64,000 bases of DNA from Novosphingobium sp. CF614 (lineage in GTDB: Bacteria > Pseudomonadota > Alphaproteobacteria > Sphingomonadales > Sphingomonadaceae). The position numbers and the translations under genes were made by a program. Shown piece after piece: positions 40,937-50,497 of the stretch. The stretch covers positions 230,351 through 294,350 of the forward strand of contig NZ_FOOR01000003.1 in assembly GCF_900113255.1 (NCBI RefSeq), read 5' to 3'. The notes under the pieces are model-generated. The model saw only the letters and a program-made list of their open reading frames with translations, was not told the origin of the DNA and did not search any database. Each line of letters begins with the position of its first letter. The first letter of the stretch is position 1.

Positions 40937-42439
40937 ATGACGACCGTCCCGACCTCAGTCCGCCGTCCGGCACCCGAGGAGATCGCCACTACCCTTACGC
41001 CTGGCCAGGCGCAGGCTTATGCGCATCTTGTCTCGATATTGCCGGGAACCAAACTCGCTCATCTGCGGGGCGAGGCCGGCTCCGGCAAGTCGATGGTGCT
41101 GCGCCGCCTCGCCGCCGATACCGGCGGTGCGTATCTCACCACATGCGACCTGCTGGAGGCCATGCGCGGCCGGGCGCCGGATCGCTTGGCCGAAACCCTG
41201 GCCGGCATCATCGCCACTGCTTTCCGGAACAATGATCTCGTCGTGTTCGACGACCTCGAAATGTTCGGGGAACTTGGCGGCGCGGGCAACCTGAGCGCCG
41301 AGCGGTCCGGTTTCCTGGTCGGGCTGCTGGACAACGCGATCGCCGCCCTCCCGGAAACCGGCAAGACGCTGGTGACCGCTTCAGCGGGCGAGATGACGAC
41401 GACGGTCAATGGCGAGCAGGCCGTTCACGTGGACCTGGCGGCCCCCGGTCCAGCCGACTATGCCATGCTCCTCGGCAGTCTCCTGCGGCAGGACATGGGC
41501 GACTTCGACATCGATGCGCTTGGGCGCGGCTTTCGGCGCCTGACCTGCTACGAGCTGGCCATTGCCGCGCGCATGCTGAAGGCGGAGACGCGCTTACCCG
41601 CGACCGCGACGGAGGTTATTGCCCAGCTTGATGCCCTCCATCTCCATTCCAACGTCGATCTGGACGAAGTGGAGGCGGTTTCGCTCGACGGGCTGGTCGG
41701 CGTCGAGGAGATCGTGCGCACCCTGCGGCGCACCGTGCTTCTGCCGATGACCGAGCCCGCACTCGCGCGCGACCTGGGATTGACGCCCAAGCGCGGCATT
41801 CTGCTCTACGGCGAACCGGGCACGGGCAAGACCACCATCGGCCGCGCCCTGGCGCATGACATGAAGGGCCGGTTTTTCATGATCGACGGCACCTTCGTGC
41901 CCACCGCACCCGATTTCGAAATGCGGGTGAACGCGGTTCTTTCCGCCGCCGAAGCTTCCAGCCCATCGGTCCTGTTCATCGACGACGCGGACGTGATCTT
42001 CCGCCATGGCCAGCAGACCGGTTTCGCGCGCAAGCTGTTGACCAAGCTTGACGGACTTGAAAGCGCGACCCAGGCCAATGTCTGCATTGTCATGACCGCC
42101 ATGGATATCGCGGACATGCCGCCCGCCATGCTGCGATCGGGCCGGGTCGAGGTATGGCTCGAGATGCGACTGCCCGATGTGGCGAAACGCCTGGCGATCA
42201 TACGTCACTACGCCGCCTCGCTGCCGGTCGAATTCGCGTTGGAGGATGAGGCGGCGGTCGCGGCGGCCACCGCCGGATTCACGCCCGCCGACTTGCGCGG
42301 TCTCGTCGGCGACGCGCGCGGACATCTCGCCTACGACCGGCATCGCGGGCGCCGGCTTCGGACCTTTGACGAGTATCTGGTGATGGCTGCCGGCGACATC
42401 GCAGGGCGCAAGGCAATCATGAGCCAGCTGCGGCTCTGA
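40937..42439 (+). CDS. Double-AAA ATPase B, paralogue of the preceding gene
   Basis: 500 residues, colinear with ATPase A. Here both nucleotide sites look intact: GEAGSGKS at 45-52 with LVVFDD near 101, and GEPGTGKTTIGRAL at 292 with VLFIDDADVIF. Sensor-1 reads TAMD (Asp390) where A has TAMN, and the RSGR motif is kept. Both proteins share the signature MKG(K/R)FFMIDG after the second P-loop and GFTPADLR(R/G)LVGD in the lid. The gene begins 55 bp after A. A plausible reading is an A/B heteromer in which one subunit's first site is dead. No known protein-import locus that I recall includes such a pair. Confidence 0.8.
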   Translation: MTTVPTSVRRPAPEEIATTLTPGQAQAYAHLVSILPGTKLAHLRGEAGSGKSMVLRRLAADTGGAYLTTCDLLEAMRGRAPDRLAETLAGIIATAFRNNDLVVFDDLEMFGELGGAGNLSAERSGFLVGLLDNAIAALPETGKTLVTASAGEMTTTVNGEQAVHVDLAAPGPADYAMLLGSLLRQDMGDFDIDALGRGFRRLTCYELAIAARMLKAETRLPATATEVIAQLDALHLHSNVDLDEVEAVSLDGLVGVEEIVRTLRRTVLLPMTEPALARDLGLTPKRGILLYGEPGTGKTTIGRALAHDMKGRFFMIDGTFVPTAPDFEMRVNAVLSAAEASSPSVLFIDDADVIFRHGQQTGFARKLLTKLDGLESATQANVCIVMTAMDIADMPPAMLRSGRVEVWLEMRLPDVAKRLAIIRHYAASLPVEFALEDEAAVAAATAGFTPADLRGLVGDARGHLAYDRHRGRRLRTFDEYLVMAAGDIAGRKAIMSQLRL

Positions 42440-42603
42440 GGGATCCGTCACGCTCATTGGTATGAATGCCAGGCTTTTCCCGGTTTGAGACAAAATCGGA
42501 CATCAATCGGCCTGGCGGTTGCGGGTTGCCCTTTTCTGGTTCGTTATCATTCCATAGACTGTCGCGGAGGGGCGGCGACAGCTGGCAAAGGGGACCCTTC
42601 GAC

Positions 42604-43311
42604 GTGCATCCCAGCGTACCAGTCGATGAAATTACCGCGGCCACCGGCGGCCCGCCCACCATTCCAATCCATCTGACCCCCTGGCGCATGTTCGCCGATG
42701 CCGATCCGATCGTCCAGGCGGTGATGATCGTATTGCTGATGGCCTCCATCGCCTGCTGGGCGGTGCTGATCGCGAAGTCATCCGAACTTTCCGCCGCGAA
42801 GCGCGCGCTGAACGGAGACCTGCGCCGGCTGGGTGCCGCCGGATCGATCGGCGAACTCCATGACATGGTCCATGGCCCGGTGTCGGCGATGGTCGAGGCC
42901 GCCAGGGTCGAGCTCGATCGCCCGGCCTCGATCGAAGGCGTCAAGGAGCGGCTGTCGCTGCGCCTCAACCGCATCGAGGTCCATGCCGCCCGGCGGATGC
43001 TGAAAGGGACGACGCTTCTCGCGACGATCGCCTCGGTTGGCCCTTTCGTCGGCTTGCTGGGTACGGTGTGGGGCATCATGAACGCCTTCATCGGCATCGC
43101 CCAGACCCAGACGACGAGTCTCGCGGTGGTGGCGCCGGGTATTGCGGAAGCGCTGCTTGCCACGGCCTGCGGCCTTCTGGCCGCGATCCCCGCCGTCGTG
43201 ATCTTCAACGCCTTCATTCGCGCGGTCGCGGAATACCAGGGACGGATGGGAGATGCCTCGACCGAGATTGCCGTGCTCACCAGCCGGGTCCTGGATCCCG
43301 GCCTGAACTAG
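42604..43311 (+). CDS. exbB: ExbB-like proton channel subunit (MotA/TolQ/ExbB family)
   Basis: 235 residues. Helix 1 is at about 30-50 (VQAVMIVLLMASIACWAVLIAKS), a cytoplasmic loop of about 85 residues follows, then helices 2 and 3 with the family block LLATIASVGPFVGLLGTVWGIMNAFIGI and APGIAEALLATACGLLAAIPAVVIFN. With ExbD it converts proton flow into TonB motion. The start is a GTG at 42604 with aaagggga 9 bp upstream; in-frame ATG 42466 would add 46 residues of non-membrane sequence. A gap of 164 bp separates it from ATPase B, so it may have its own promoter. Confidence 0.9.
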   Translation: MHPSVPVDEITAATGGPPTIPIHLTPWRMFADADPIVQAVMIVLLMASIACWAVLIAKSSELSAAKRALNGDLRRLGAAGSIGELHDMVHGPVSAMVEAARVELDRPASIEGVKERLSLRLNRIEVHAARRMLKGTTLLATIASVGPFVGLLGTVWGIMNAFIGIAQTQTTSLAVVAPGIAEALLATACGLLAAIPAVVIFNAFIRAVAEYQGRMGDASTEIAVLTSRVLDPGLN

Positions 43312-43321
43312 GAGGCGCGAC

Positions 43322-43747
43322 ATGGCTTTCCGCACGACAAGCGCCGACATCGAACTGAAAGTCGCGCATGAGATCAACGTAACGCCGTTCATCGACGTCA
43401 TGCTGGTGCTGCTGATCGTTTTCATGATCGCGGCCCCGCTGGCGACGGTGGATATCCCCGTCGACCTGCCGAACGCCAGCGCGAAGACTGAACCGCGCGA
43501 CCAGGAGCCGGTCTATCTCACGCTCAAGAAGGATCTGTCGGTTCTGGTGGACGACAGGATGGTGATGCGCGGCGCGCTTCGGTCGGCACTGGCGGAAGCG
43601 ACACGCGGCGACATGGGGCAGCGCGTGTTCCTGCGCGCCGACACGGCCGTGCCGTACGGCGATCTGATGGAGTTGATGAATGATCTGCACGCCGCCGGTT
43701 ACGACAAAGTCGCGCTTGTCGCGCTGAAGGCGGACGCGAAACGGTGA
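43322..43747 (+). CDS. exbD: ExbD-like proton channel subunit
   Basis: 141 residues: a cytoplasmic N-terminus with INVTPFIDVMLVLLIVFMIAAPL, where the Asp in the single helix (near residue 25) is the protonatable residue of ExbD/TolR, then a periplasmic domain with VYLTLKKDLSVLVDD and FLRADTAVPYGDLMELMNDL. It partners ExbB, encoded 10 bp upstream. Its stop overlaps the tonB start (GTGA). Confidence 0.94.
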   Translation: MAFRTTSADIELKVAHEINVTPFIDVMLVLLIVFMIAAPLATVDIPVDLPNASAKTEPRDQEPVYLTLKKDLSVLVDDRMVMRGALRSALAEATRGDMGQRVFLRADTAVPYGDLMELMNDLHAAGYDKVALVALKADAKR

Positions 43748-44496
43748 GGAGGTCCGGTACTGCGCCGGAGGATGTGCCGTGGAAGCGATCTTTGCTCGTC
43801 TCGCTCGGGTTGCATGGCGCGGCCGTTGGCGCGCTGCTGGCAGCCGCGATCTTTCGGCCCGATGCCGTGCCGCAATCAGCCGCGCCGATGGTGATGGAAG
43901 TATCGTTGGTGACCGCATCTCCGTCGGATCCGCAAAAGCTCATCGCATCCGGACAGGAACGGGTGGAGGCAAAGGCATCCGACCCCGCACGACACCCGGC
44001 GCAAAAGACGCCCCCACTCGACATTGCGGAGGCCGATACCGGCGATATCCCGCCGCCGGAGCGCCCGCAGCCTGAGCAGGATCGGCCCAAGATGGTCACG
44101 GCCGAGCAGACCTCGGCGCCGCTCAGTATCGCCGCGCGTCCGGCGCCGATGTCGAGCGCGCCGACGATCGGGGCGGCCGCCTCCGTCAGCGCAACCGCGG
44201 AACAGTCCTGGGAAGGATTGGTCCTCGCGGCCTTCGAACGCAAGAAGCGCTACCCGAGCCTGGCGCAGCGCTTGCGGCAGCAGGACGTCGTCCTGGTTCG
44301 CATCATTATCGATCGTCGGGGCAACGTTACCGATGCCGCCATCCGGCGCAGCCAGGGTTTTGCCGCGCTCGACGGCGAGGTCCTGTCGCTCGTCCGGCGG
44401 GTCAGTCCTCTACCCCAGCCGCCGGCCGATGTTTCCGGAGAACGGATCAGTCTGACCGTGCCGGTGCAGTTCTTCGTCCGGCAGGGCCGCCCGTGA
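43744..44496 (+). CDS. tonB: TonB-like energy transducer
   Basis: 250 residues, GTG start overlapping exbD. An N-terminal helix (RSLLVSLGLHGAAVGALLAAAIF) contains the SLGLH segment with the conserved His that contacts ExbB/ExbD. A periplasmic Pro-rich linker follows (PPERPQPEQDRP). The C-terminal TonB domain has YPSLAQRLRQQDVVLVRIIID, GNVTDAAIRRSQGFAALD and LTVPVQFFVRQ. It probably energises the STN receptor in this locus, and perhaps the receptor at 27.5-29.9 kb. Confidence 0.92.
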   Translation: MRRSGTAPEDVPWKRSLLVSLGLHGAAVGALLAAAIFRPDAVPQSAAPMVMEVSLVTASPSDPQKLIASGQERVEAKASDPARHPAQKTPPLDIAEADTGDIPPPERPQPEQDRPKMVTAEQTSAPLSIAARPAPMSSAPTIGAAASVSATAEQSWEGLVLAAFERKKRYPSLAQRLRQQDVVLVRIIIDRRGNVTDAAIRRSQGFAALDGEVLSLVRRVSPLPQPPADVSGERISLTVPVQFFVRQGRP

Positions 44497-45071
44497 GCGG
44501 TTTCGGTTCGCCAGGTGATGGACCGGCCGCCACGGCGCCGACGGTCACCGAGGCGGCCGCGACGAAGCTTTCCCGTACCGAGATCGAGACCGTGTTTCTC
44601 GACAGCCGGCCCGCGCTGGAGAATGTCATCCGCCGCCGCGTAGGCGATCGGGAACAGGCCGCGGATCTCGTGCAGGATCTGTATCTGCGGCTGAACCGCC
44701 TGGCCGACCGCTTGCCGAGCGTCAGCGAAGCACGCTTCTATCTCCTGCGCATGGCCCACAACATTGGCAAGGACCATGTCAGGATCACGCAGAACCGCGC
44801 CCGTCTCCTGGAAGGTCTCGCGCTGCTCTATGACGTGCCGCTCGAAACCCAGGAGGAACTGCTCGAACGGCGCCAGAAGATCGCAAGAGTCGAGGTCGCG
44901 ATGACCCGTCTTACGGAGCGGCAGAGCGACATGCTTCGCCGCAGCCGCATTCTCGGGCAAGACTATCGCACGATATCGGCGGAATGGAAGGTATCCATCA
45001 GCACTGTCGAACAGGAGATCGCGCGGGCCTTGCGCCATTTGCGCACCTCGCTTCGGGACGGGTCTGGATAA
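44493..45071 (+). CDS. FecI-like ECF sigma factor
   Basis: 192 residues; GTG start overlapping the tonB stop (GTGA). Region 2 is VIRRRVGDREQAADLVQDLYLRLNR with the DLVQD core. Region 4 is MTRLTERQSDMLRRSRILGQDYRTISAEWKVSISTVEQEIARALRHLR, an HTH. FecI-type factors transcribe receptor and transport genes when the cognate FecR signals ligand binding. An N-terminal extension of about 25 residues before region 2 is slightly long. The cognate FecR-like gene follows after 109 bp. Confidence 0.92.
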   Translation: MSGFGSPGDGPAATAPTVTEAAATKLSRTEIETVFLDSRPALENVIRRRVGDREQAADLVQDLYLRLNRLADRLPSVSEARFYLLRMAHNIGKDHVRITQNRARLLEGLALLYDVPLETQEELLERRQKIARVEVAMTRLTERQSDMLRRSRILGQDYRTISAEWKVSISTVEQEIARALRHLRTSLRDGSG

Positions 45072-45095
45072 GCCGTCCCGTTGAATTCCCGCAGG

Positions 45096-45154
45096 GTTTG
45101 CAAACTATGTCAGGAAAGTTTGTGGCTCATGCCCCCGTCCGACGTTAAACGGAC
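45096..45154. promoter_or_regulatory. Palindromes between the sigma and anti-sigma genes
   Basis: A perfect 10-bp palindrome GTTTGCAAAC (45096-45105) and a second inverted repeat GTCCG-N8-CGGAC (45137-45154) lie in the only long gap between the tonB-sigma gene chain and fecR. They could be an operator, a sigma-dependent promoter region or an mRNA hairpin that sets the sigma to anti-sigma ratio. The assignment is speculative. Confidence 0.3.
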
Positions 45155-45180
45155 ATGAATGAGAAGAAGGCCCTTGTTTG

Positions 45181-46185
45181 ATGCCTCGAAGGGGAGCAAA
45201 TTCTGGCGCTCAGCGACGTGACCCGGACGAGGAAGCGCTGGACTGGGTCATCTGCCTGACGTCGGGCATGGCAACCGACGAGCAGCTTGACGCCTTCGTG
45301 CGATGGCGCGACGCCGAACCGGAAAACGGCATGGCTCTCGCTCGCGCCCGGCAGCTCTGGACATCGGTGGGAGAGGCGCTGGTCGCGGGGCAGGAGCGGC
45401 AGGTCGCGGCGCGCCTGAACATTGTCTCTTCGCGCCGGAGCTGGCGGAGAGTGAAACCCTTGATGACCATGACGCGGCCCGCTGCCGCCTGGCTCGGACG
45501 TCACCGCGCCGCCGTTGCCGGCGTGGCCGCTGCCGCCTGCGCCGTCCTGCTGTCATTCCAATGGCCATTGGCGGACTTGAAGAGCGGCAGCGCCGTCCGC
45601 CAAGTCCAGCTCGCCGACGGCTCCGTCGCGACGCTGGCCCCGGACACGGCGCTGGACATCGCGATCGGCGCCGGCGGTGAAAGGCGTATCAAACTGAAGC
45701 AGGGCGAAGCGCTCTTTGACGTCGTCCACGATCCCCGGCGGCCCTTTGTGGTGAGTTCGGGACAGGGCGCGACACGGGTCCTGGGAACTGCCTTTTCGGT
45801 ACGCCTCGTTGGCGGCATGACCCGCGTGATCGTGGCGCGCGGGCGCGTTGAGGTATCTTCCGGCGCCGAACGCCGTATCCTGACACCCGATCGAGAGGTC
45901 GTGTACGGACTTACGACAATGGGCGGGATACATGCCGTCGATGCCATGGCGGACCTGAGCTGGACCCGCGACCGGCTGATATTCGACAACACGACACTGG
46001 GCGACGTTATCGCTGAACTCGATAGATTCGATTCCCGCAAGATCGTGCTGCTCAATCGGGAAGCGCGATCACGCCGTGTCAATGCAGTGATCGACCTCAA
46101 GCGAACCGATCAATGGTTGAAAGCGCTTGAACGGAGCGAAAGGCTGAATGCCGTATCCTTCGCGGGTTTTATCCTTATCCGCTGA
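45181..46185 (+). CDS. FecR-like anti-sigma factor / transmembrane signal transducer
   Basis: 334 residues from ATG 45181 (a TTG at 45178 is also possible). The N-terminal cytoplasmic DUF4880 domain has EEALDWVICLTSG and DAFVRWRDAEPENGMALARARQLW. One membrane helix (AAVAGVAAAACAVLLSFQW) is near residue 115. The periplasmic FecR domain has VQLADGSVATLAPDTALDIAI, GEALFDVVHDPRRPFVV and RVLGTAFSVR. The C-terminal STN-like portion (LGDVIAELDRFDSRKIV) would contact the receptor's STN domain. It probably receives the signal from the receptor encoded at 36.5 kb and controls the adjacent sigma factor. Confidence 0.92.
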   Translation: MPRRGANSGAQRRDPDEEALDWVICLTSGMATDEQLDAFVRWRDAEPENGMALARARQLWTSVGEALVAGQERQVAARLNIVSSRRSWRRVKPLMTMTRPAAAWLGRHRAAVAGVAAAACAVLLSFQWPLADLKSGSAVRQVQLADGSVATLAPDTALDIAIGAGGERRIKLKQGEALFDVVHDPRRPFVVSSGQGATRVLGTAFSVRLVGGMTRVIVARGRVEVSSGAERRILTPDREVVYGLTTMGGIHAVDAMADLSWTRDRLIFDNTTLGDVIAELDRFDSRKIVLLNREARSRRVNAVIDLKRTDQWLKALERSERLNAVSFAGFILIR

Positions 46186-46315
46186 TAGAGAGGCTGACCG
46201 AAAAAGAAGTTGAGCGATATCAGCGAGATGTAATTCAGACGTGTTTTCGAGACAATGACGTTGCCACCTCACGCCGATCATCCGTCGTTCCCCACGATCG
46301 ACGATGACATAGTAG

Positions 46316-46616
46316 CTACCAGATAGCTATCACGTATCCGAAAGGGGGTTCATCCATGCCCACCATGTCCTCGCAGACGTCGACGAGGACACCATCATCG
46401 ACGGGATCGAGGAGGCCGCCGCCAAGACGGCCTTCATTGTCGTCGACCCCGATGGCACGGCAGCCAAGATCGTCCTCCGGAACGCCTCGTGCTCGTTCCA
46501 GCGGACGCCGGAAGACCTCGATCCGCGCGGTGTCCAACCTCGACAAGGCCAGGGTGGATGCCGCGGGAACCGGTGTCGGTCGGCGTCGCATCCCGGCTGC
46601 TGAACCGTTGGCATAA
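46316..46616 (+). pseudogene. Probable decayed ORF, origin unknown
   Basis: Between fecR and the fabI terminator one frame, open from about 46316, has strong coding character (HAHHVLADVDEDTIIDGIEE, AAKTAFIVVDPDGTAAKIVL) but no start codon. Coding character then shifts to another frame around 46515 (IRAVSNLDKARVDAAGTGVG) and stops at 46616. High third-position GC moves from one frame to the other, as expected after a frameshift. A repeat TAGCTA-N5-TAGCTA sits at 46313-46329. The rest of the 46186-46315 gap shows nothing clear. I do not recognise the protein. Confidence 0.3.
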
Positions 46617-46636
46617 GCAGCCAATCGCTTCGATCC

Positions 46637-46686
46637 GCGAACGGACTCCGGGGCGGGGATGAAGCCCCGCCCCGGAGTCCGTTCGC
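46637..46686. terminator. Long perfect hairpin at the 3' end of fabI
   Basis: A 22-bp perfect, very GC-rich inverted repeat (arms 46637-46658 and 46665-46686, 6-nt loop ATGAAG) lies 11 bp beyond the fabI stop. There is no T-run. It is the longest perfect stem seen in the window and would form a very stable RNA hairpin for transcripts from either side. Confidence 0.7.
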
Positions 46687-46697
46687 ATGCGGCAGGT

Positions 46698-47501
46698 TCA
46701 GATCAGGGCGATGTCCGGTGCGTCTTCCTGCTTCATGCCGATGGTGTGGTAGCCCGCGTCGACATGATGCGTCTCGCCCGTCACGCCCGAGGACAGGTCC
46801 GAGAGGAAGTAGAGCCCGGCCCCGCCCACATCCTCGATCGTTACGTTGCGGCGCAGCGGCGAGTTGATCTGGTTCCACTTGAGGATATAGTTGAAGTCGC
46901 CGATGCCGCGCGCCGCCAGCGTCTGGATCGGGCCGGCGGAGATCGCGTTGACGCGCACGTTGGCCGGGCCGCAGTCGTTCGCGAGGTACTTCACCGAGGT
47001 TTCGAGCGCGGCCTTGGCTACGCCCATGACATTGTAATGCGGCACTACCTTTTCGGCGCCGTAGTAGGTCAACGTCACGATCGAACCGCCCGCGCGCATC
47101 ATCGGCATCGCCCGTTTGGTGACGGCGACCAGGCTGTAGGCCGAAATGTTCATCGTCATCAGGAAATTGTCGAGCGTAGTGTCGTAGAAGCGCCCGCGCA
47201 GCTGGCTCTTGTCCGAGAAGCCTATGGCGTGGACGACGAAGTCAATCGTCGGCCAACGCTCGGCCAGGGTGGCGAACGTCGTATCGAGCGCCTCCATGTC
47301 GGAGACGTCGCAATCGATCAGGAAATCGCTACCCAGGCTCTCGGCCAGGGGGCGCACACGCTTTTCGAGCGCTTCGCCTTGATAGGAAAAGGCCATTTCG
47401 GCCCCATGTTCGTGCAGCTTCCTGGCGATACCCCAGGCCAGGGACTTGTCATTGGCAAGGCCCATGATGAGGCCGCGTTTACCCTGCATCAGACCGGTCA
47501 T
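46698..47501 (-). CDS. fabI: Enoyl-[acyl-carrier-protein] reductase (NADH), FabI
   Basis: 267 residues. Catalyses the last reductive step of type II fatty-acid elongation and is the target of triclosan. The NAD-binding start is GKRGLIMGLANDKSLAWGIA. The catalytic residues Tyr156 (HYNVMGVAKAALE) and Lys163 occupy the same numbers as in E. coli FabI, and LTYYGAEKV precedes them. The SAGPIQTLAARGI substrate loop is present. The ATG overlaps the stop of the YihY gene (ATGA), so the two genes are cotranscribed. Confidence 0.96.
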   Translation of the reverse strand: MTGLMQGKRGLIMGLANDKSLAWGIARKLHEHGAEMAFSYQGEALEKRVRPLAESLGSDFLIDCDVSDMEALDTTFATLAERWPTIDFVVHAIGFSDKSQLRGRFYDTTLDNFLMTMNISAYSLVAVTKRAMPMMRAGGSIVTLTYYGAEKVVPHYNVMGVAKAALETSVKYLANDCGPANVRVNAISAGPIQTLAARGIGDFNYILKWNQINSPLRRNVTIEDVGGAGLYFLSDLSSGVTGETHHVDAGYHTIGMKQEDAPDIALI

Positions 47502-48556
47502 TCGTGTTCTTCCCGTGCTTCTTGATCTTTCGGCTCCATGGCCGCTCCGGAACGTCCGAGCATGTCCCTTTCCTCGGGCGATTCCGCGAGCGCCGCGTTG
47601 AGTTCGGCGCCCACCACCATCCCTAAGCCGACAAGCCAGAAAAAGAAAAGCGCGATCATCACCCCGGCCAGGCTGCCATAGGTCAGATCGTAGACGAAAA
47701 AGTTGCGCAGCACCTTCGGCAGCGCGAACACCACCAGCAGCCACCAGCCGGTGACGAGCGCCGCGCCGGGCCACTTGGGGTAGATCCGTTTCTGGTAAGC
47801 GGTGGGCGTCAACAGGTAGAACAGCATGTAGATCGATCCGAACAGCGCCGCCGCGCTGACGAGCCCGGAGATCGCAATCTGTTCGGCCAGGATGTCCAAC
47901 CGGGGGAACAGGGCGGCGACGATCGCCTGGGCCGAGGAGATCACGACCTGCGAGGACAGCGAGACCAGCAGCAGCAGAACCGATCCGAAGATCAGCCCGG
48001 TCGAGACCAGGCGGTAACGCCAGAAGCGGCGGTGCTTCGCGGCGCCGTAGGCGCGGTGCAGGATATCGCGGATGGTTTCGATCAGGCTGGTGGCGGTCCA
48101 CAGGCCGAACAGGCCGCCGATCCATAGCAGCCAGCCGTGCCGTGCCGCGACCACGTCGTGCGCGACGGGCCCCAGCACTTCGGCAACGCGCGGCGGCATC
48201 GCGCGCAGCACCGCATCGATCGAGGCGCCCAGCCTGGCCTTCTCGCCGATCGCCGAGAAGATCGCGGCAAGCGCGATGAAGAACGGGAACAGGGCCAGCA
48301 GCGTCATGTAGGCCAGGTTGCCGGCGTGGATGAAACCGTCTTCCCAGGCGCCGTTGACGACGCGGGTCAGCACGGCGACCAGGCGCGATCCCCGCCGTGT
48401 ACCTCGCCCGATCCGCCCATGCTCGGGCATCGCCTCCCGCCGACGGCCTTCCGGCGTGAGATCGGGCGGATCGGCGGGTTCTATCGGCGGATCGGCATGC
48501 ACCGGGCGGACATAGGCAATAGCTGCGGCAGGTTCAATTTCGACCGTCGATGGCAC
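47498..48556 (-). CDS. YihY/virulence factor BrkB family membrane protein
   Basis: 352 residues; about six membrane helices from residue 80 to 320. Family features: [26 protein letters not shown] in helix 1, [20 protein letters not shown], the [27 protein letters not shown] block and [35 protein letters not shown]. The family was once called ribonuclease BN in error; its role is unclear, possibly envelope transport. The GTG start at 48556 gives a 70-residue Pro-rich cytoplasmic leader; ATG 48430 is an alternative. It overlaps fabI by ATGA. Confidence 0.88.
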   Translation of the reverse strand: MPSTVEIEPAAAIAYVRPVHADPPIEPADPPDLTPEGRRREAMPEHGRIGRGTRRGSRLVAVLTRVVNGAWEDGFIHAGNLAYMTLLALFPFFIALAAIFSAIGEKARLGASIDAVLRAMPPRVAEVLGPVAHDVVAARHGWLLWIGGLFGLWTATSLIETIRDILHRAYGAAKHRRFWRYRLVSTGLIFGSVLLLLVSLSSQVVISSAQAIVAALFPRLDILAEQIAISGLVSAAALFGSIYMLFYLLTPTAYQKRIYPKWPGAALVTGWWLLVVFALPKVLRNFFVYDLTYGSLAGVMIALFFFWLVGLGMVVGAELNAALAESPEERDMLGRSGAAMEPKDQEAREEHE

Positions 48557-48593
48557 CGGTCCAGGCGGAACGCCGGTTGTCCCATCGTCGGCA

Positions 48594-50186
<1,593 letters not shown>

Positions 50187-50295
50187 GGGCGAGCTATCCT
50201 TCGAACGGGAACTTTGGCGCGCCCTTAGGCCGGGTGGGGATAGGGGGCAAGGGCGCGGCGCGATTGGAACCGCCCAAGTTCCGCGAAGATCGATG

Positions 50296-50440
50296 AATCA
50301 CGCAGAGACGCGGAGACGCAGAGGGGGGTATACCCGCCGCATGTGCGCTCGGCCGGGTTTTGCTTTGCGTTTGGCGCGGGCTGTGTTGGAGGCGCCCCCG
50401 GCGCGAAGGTTCTTCTCCGCGTTTCTGCGCCTTCGCGTGT
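50296..50440. repeat. Dispersed-repeat-like element with imperfect inverted ends
   Basis: The 311-bp gap between heparinase-like and purH genes (50187-50497) has no credible gene. From 50296 it reads CACGCAGAGACGCGGAGACG and continues CAGAGG, with short internal direct repeats. An imperfect complement (CTCCGCGTTTCTGCG..CTTCGCGTG) lies at 50415-50440. The pattern resembles the small palindromic intergenic repeats scattered in many proteobacterial genomes. A single window cannot show whether it is repeated elsewhere. Confidence 0.4.
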
Positions 50441-50497
50441 TTCGATCTTCTTTCAGTTCTTCTTCGCACCTTCGCGCGAACATCAAGCCGCGCAGGG

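Noticed and set aside
46316..46624. A 102-codon minus-strand ORF between fabI and fecR
   Set aside because: Mirror of the plus-strand frame with coding bias; no start signal or family.
50296..50330. CRISPR array
   Set aside because: The short repeats are adjacent, degenerate and without unique spacers, and no cas gene is present.
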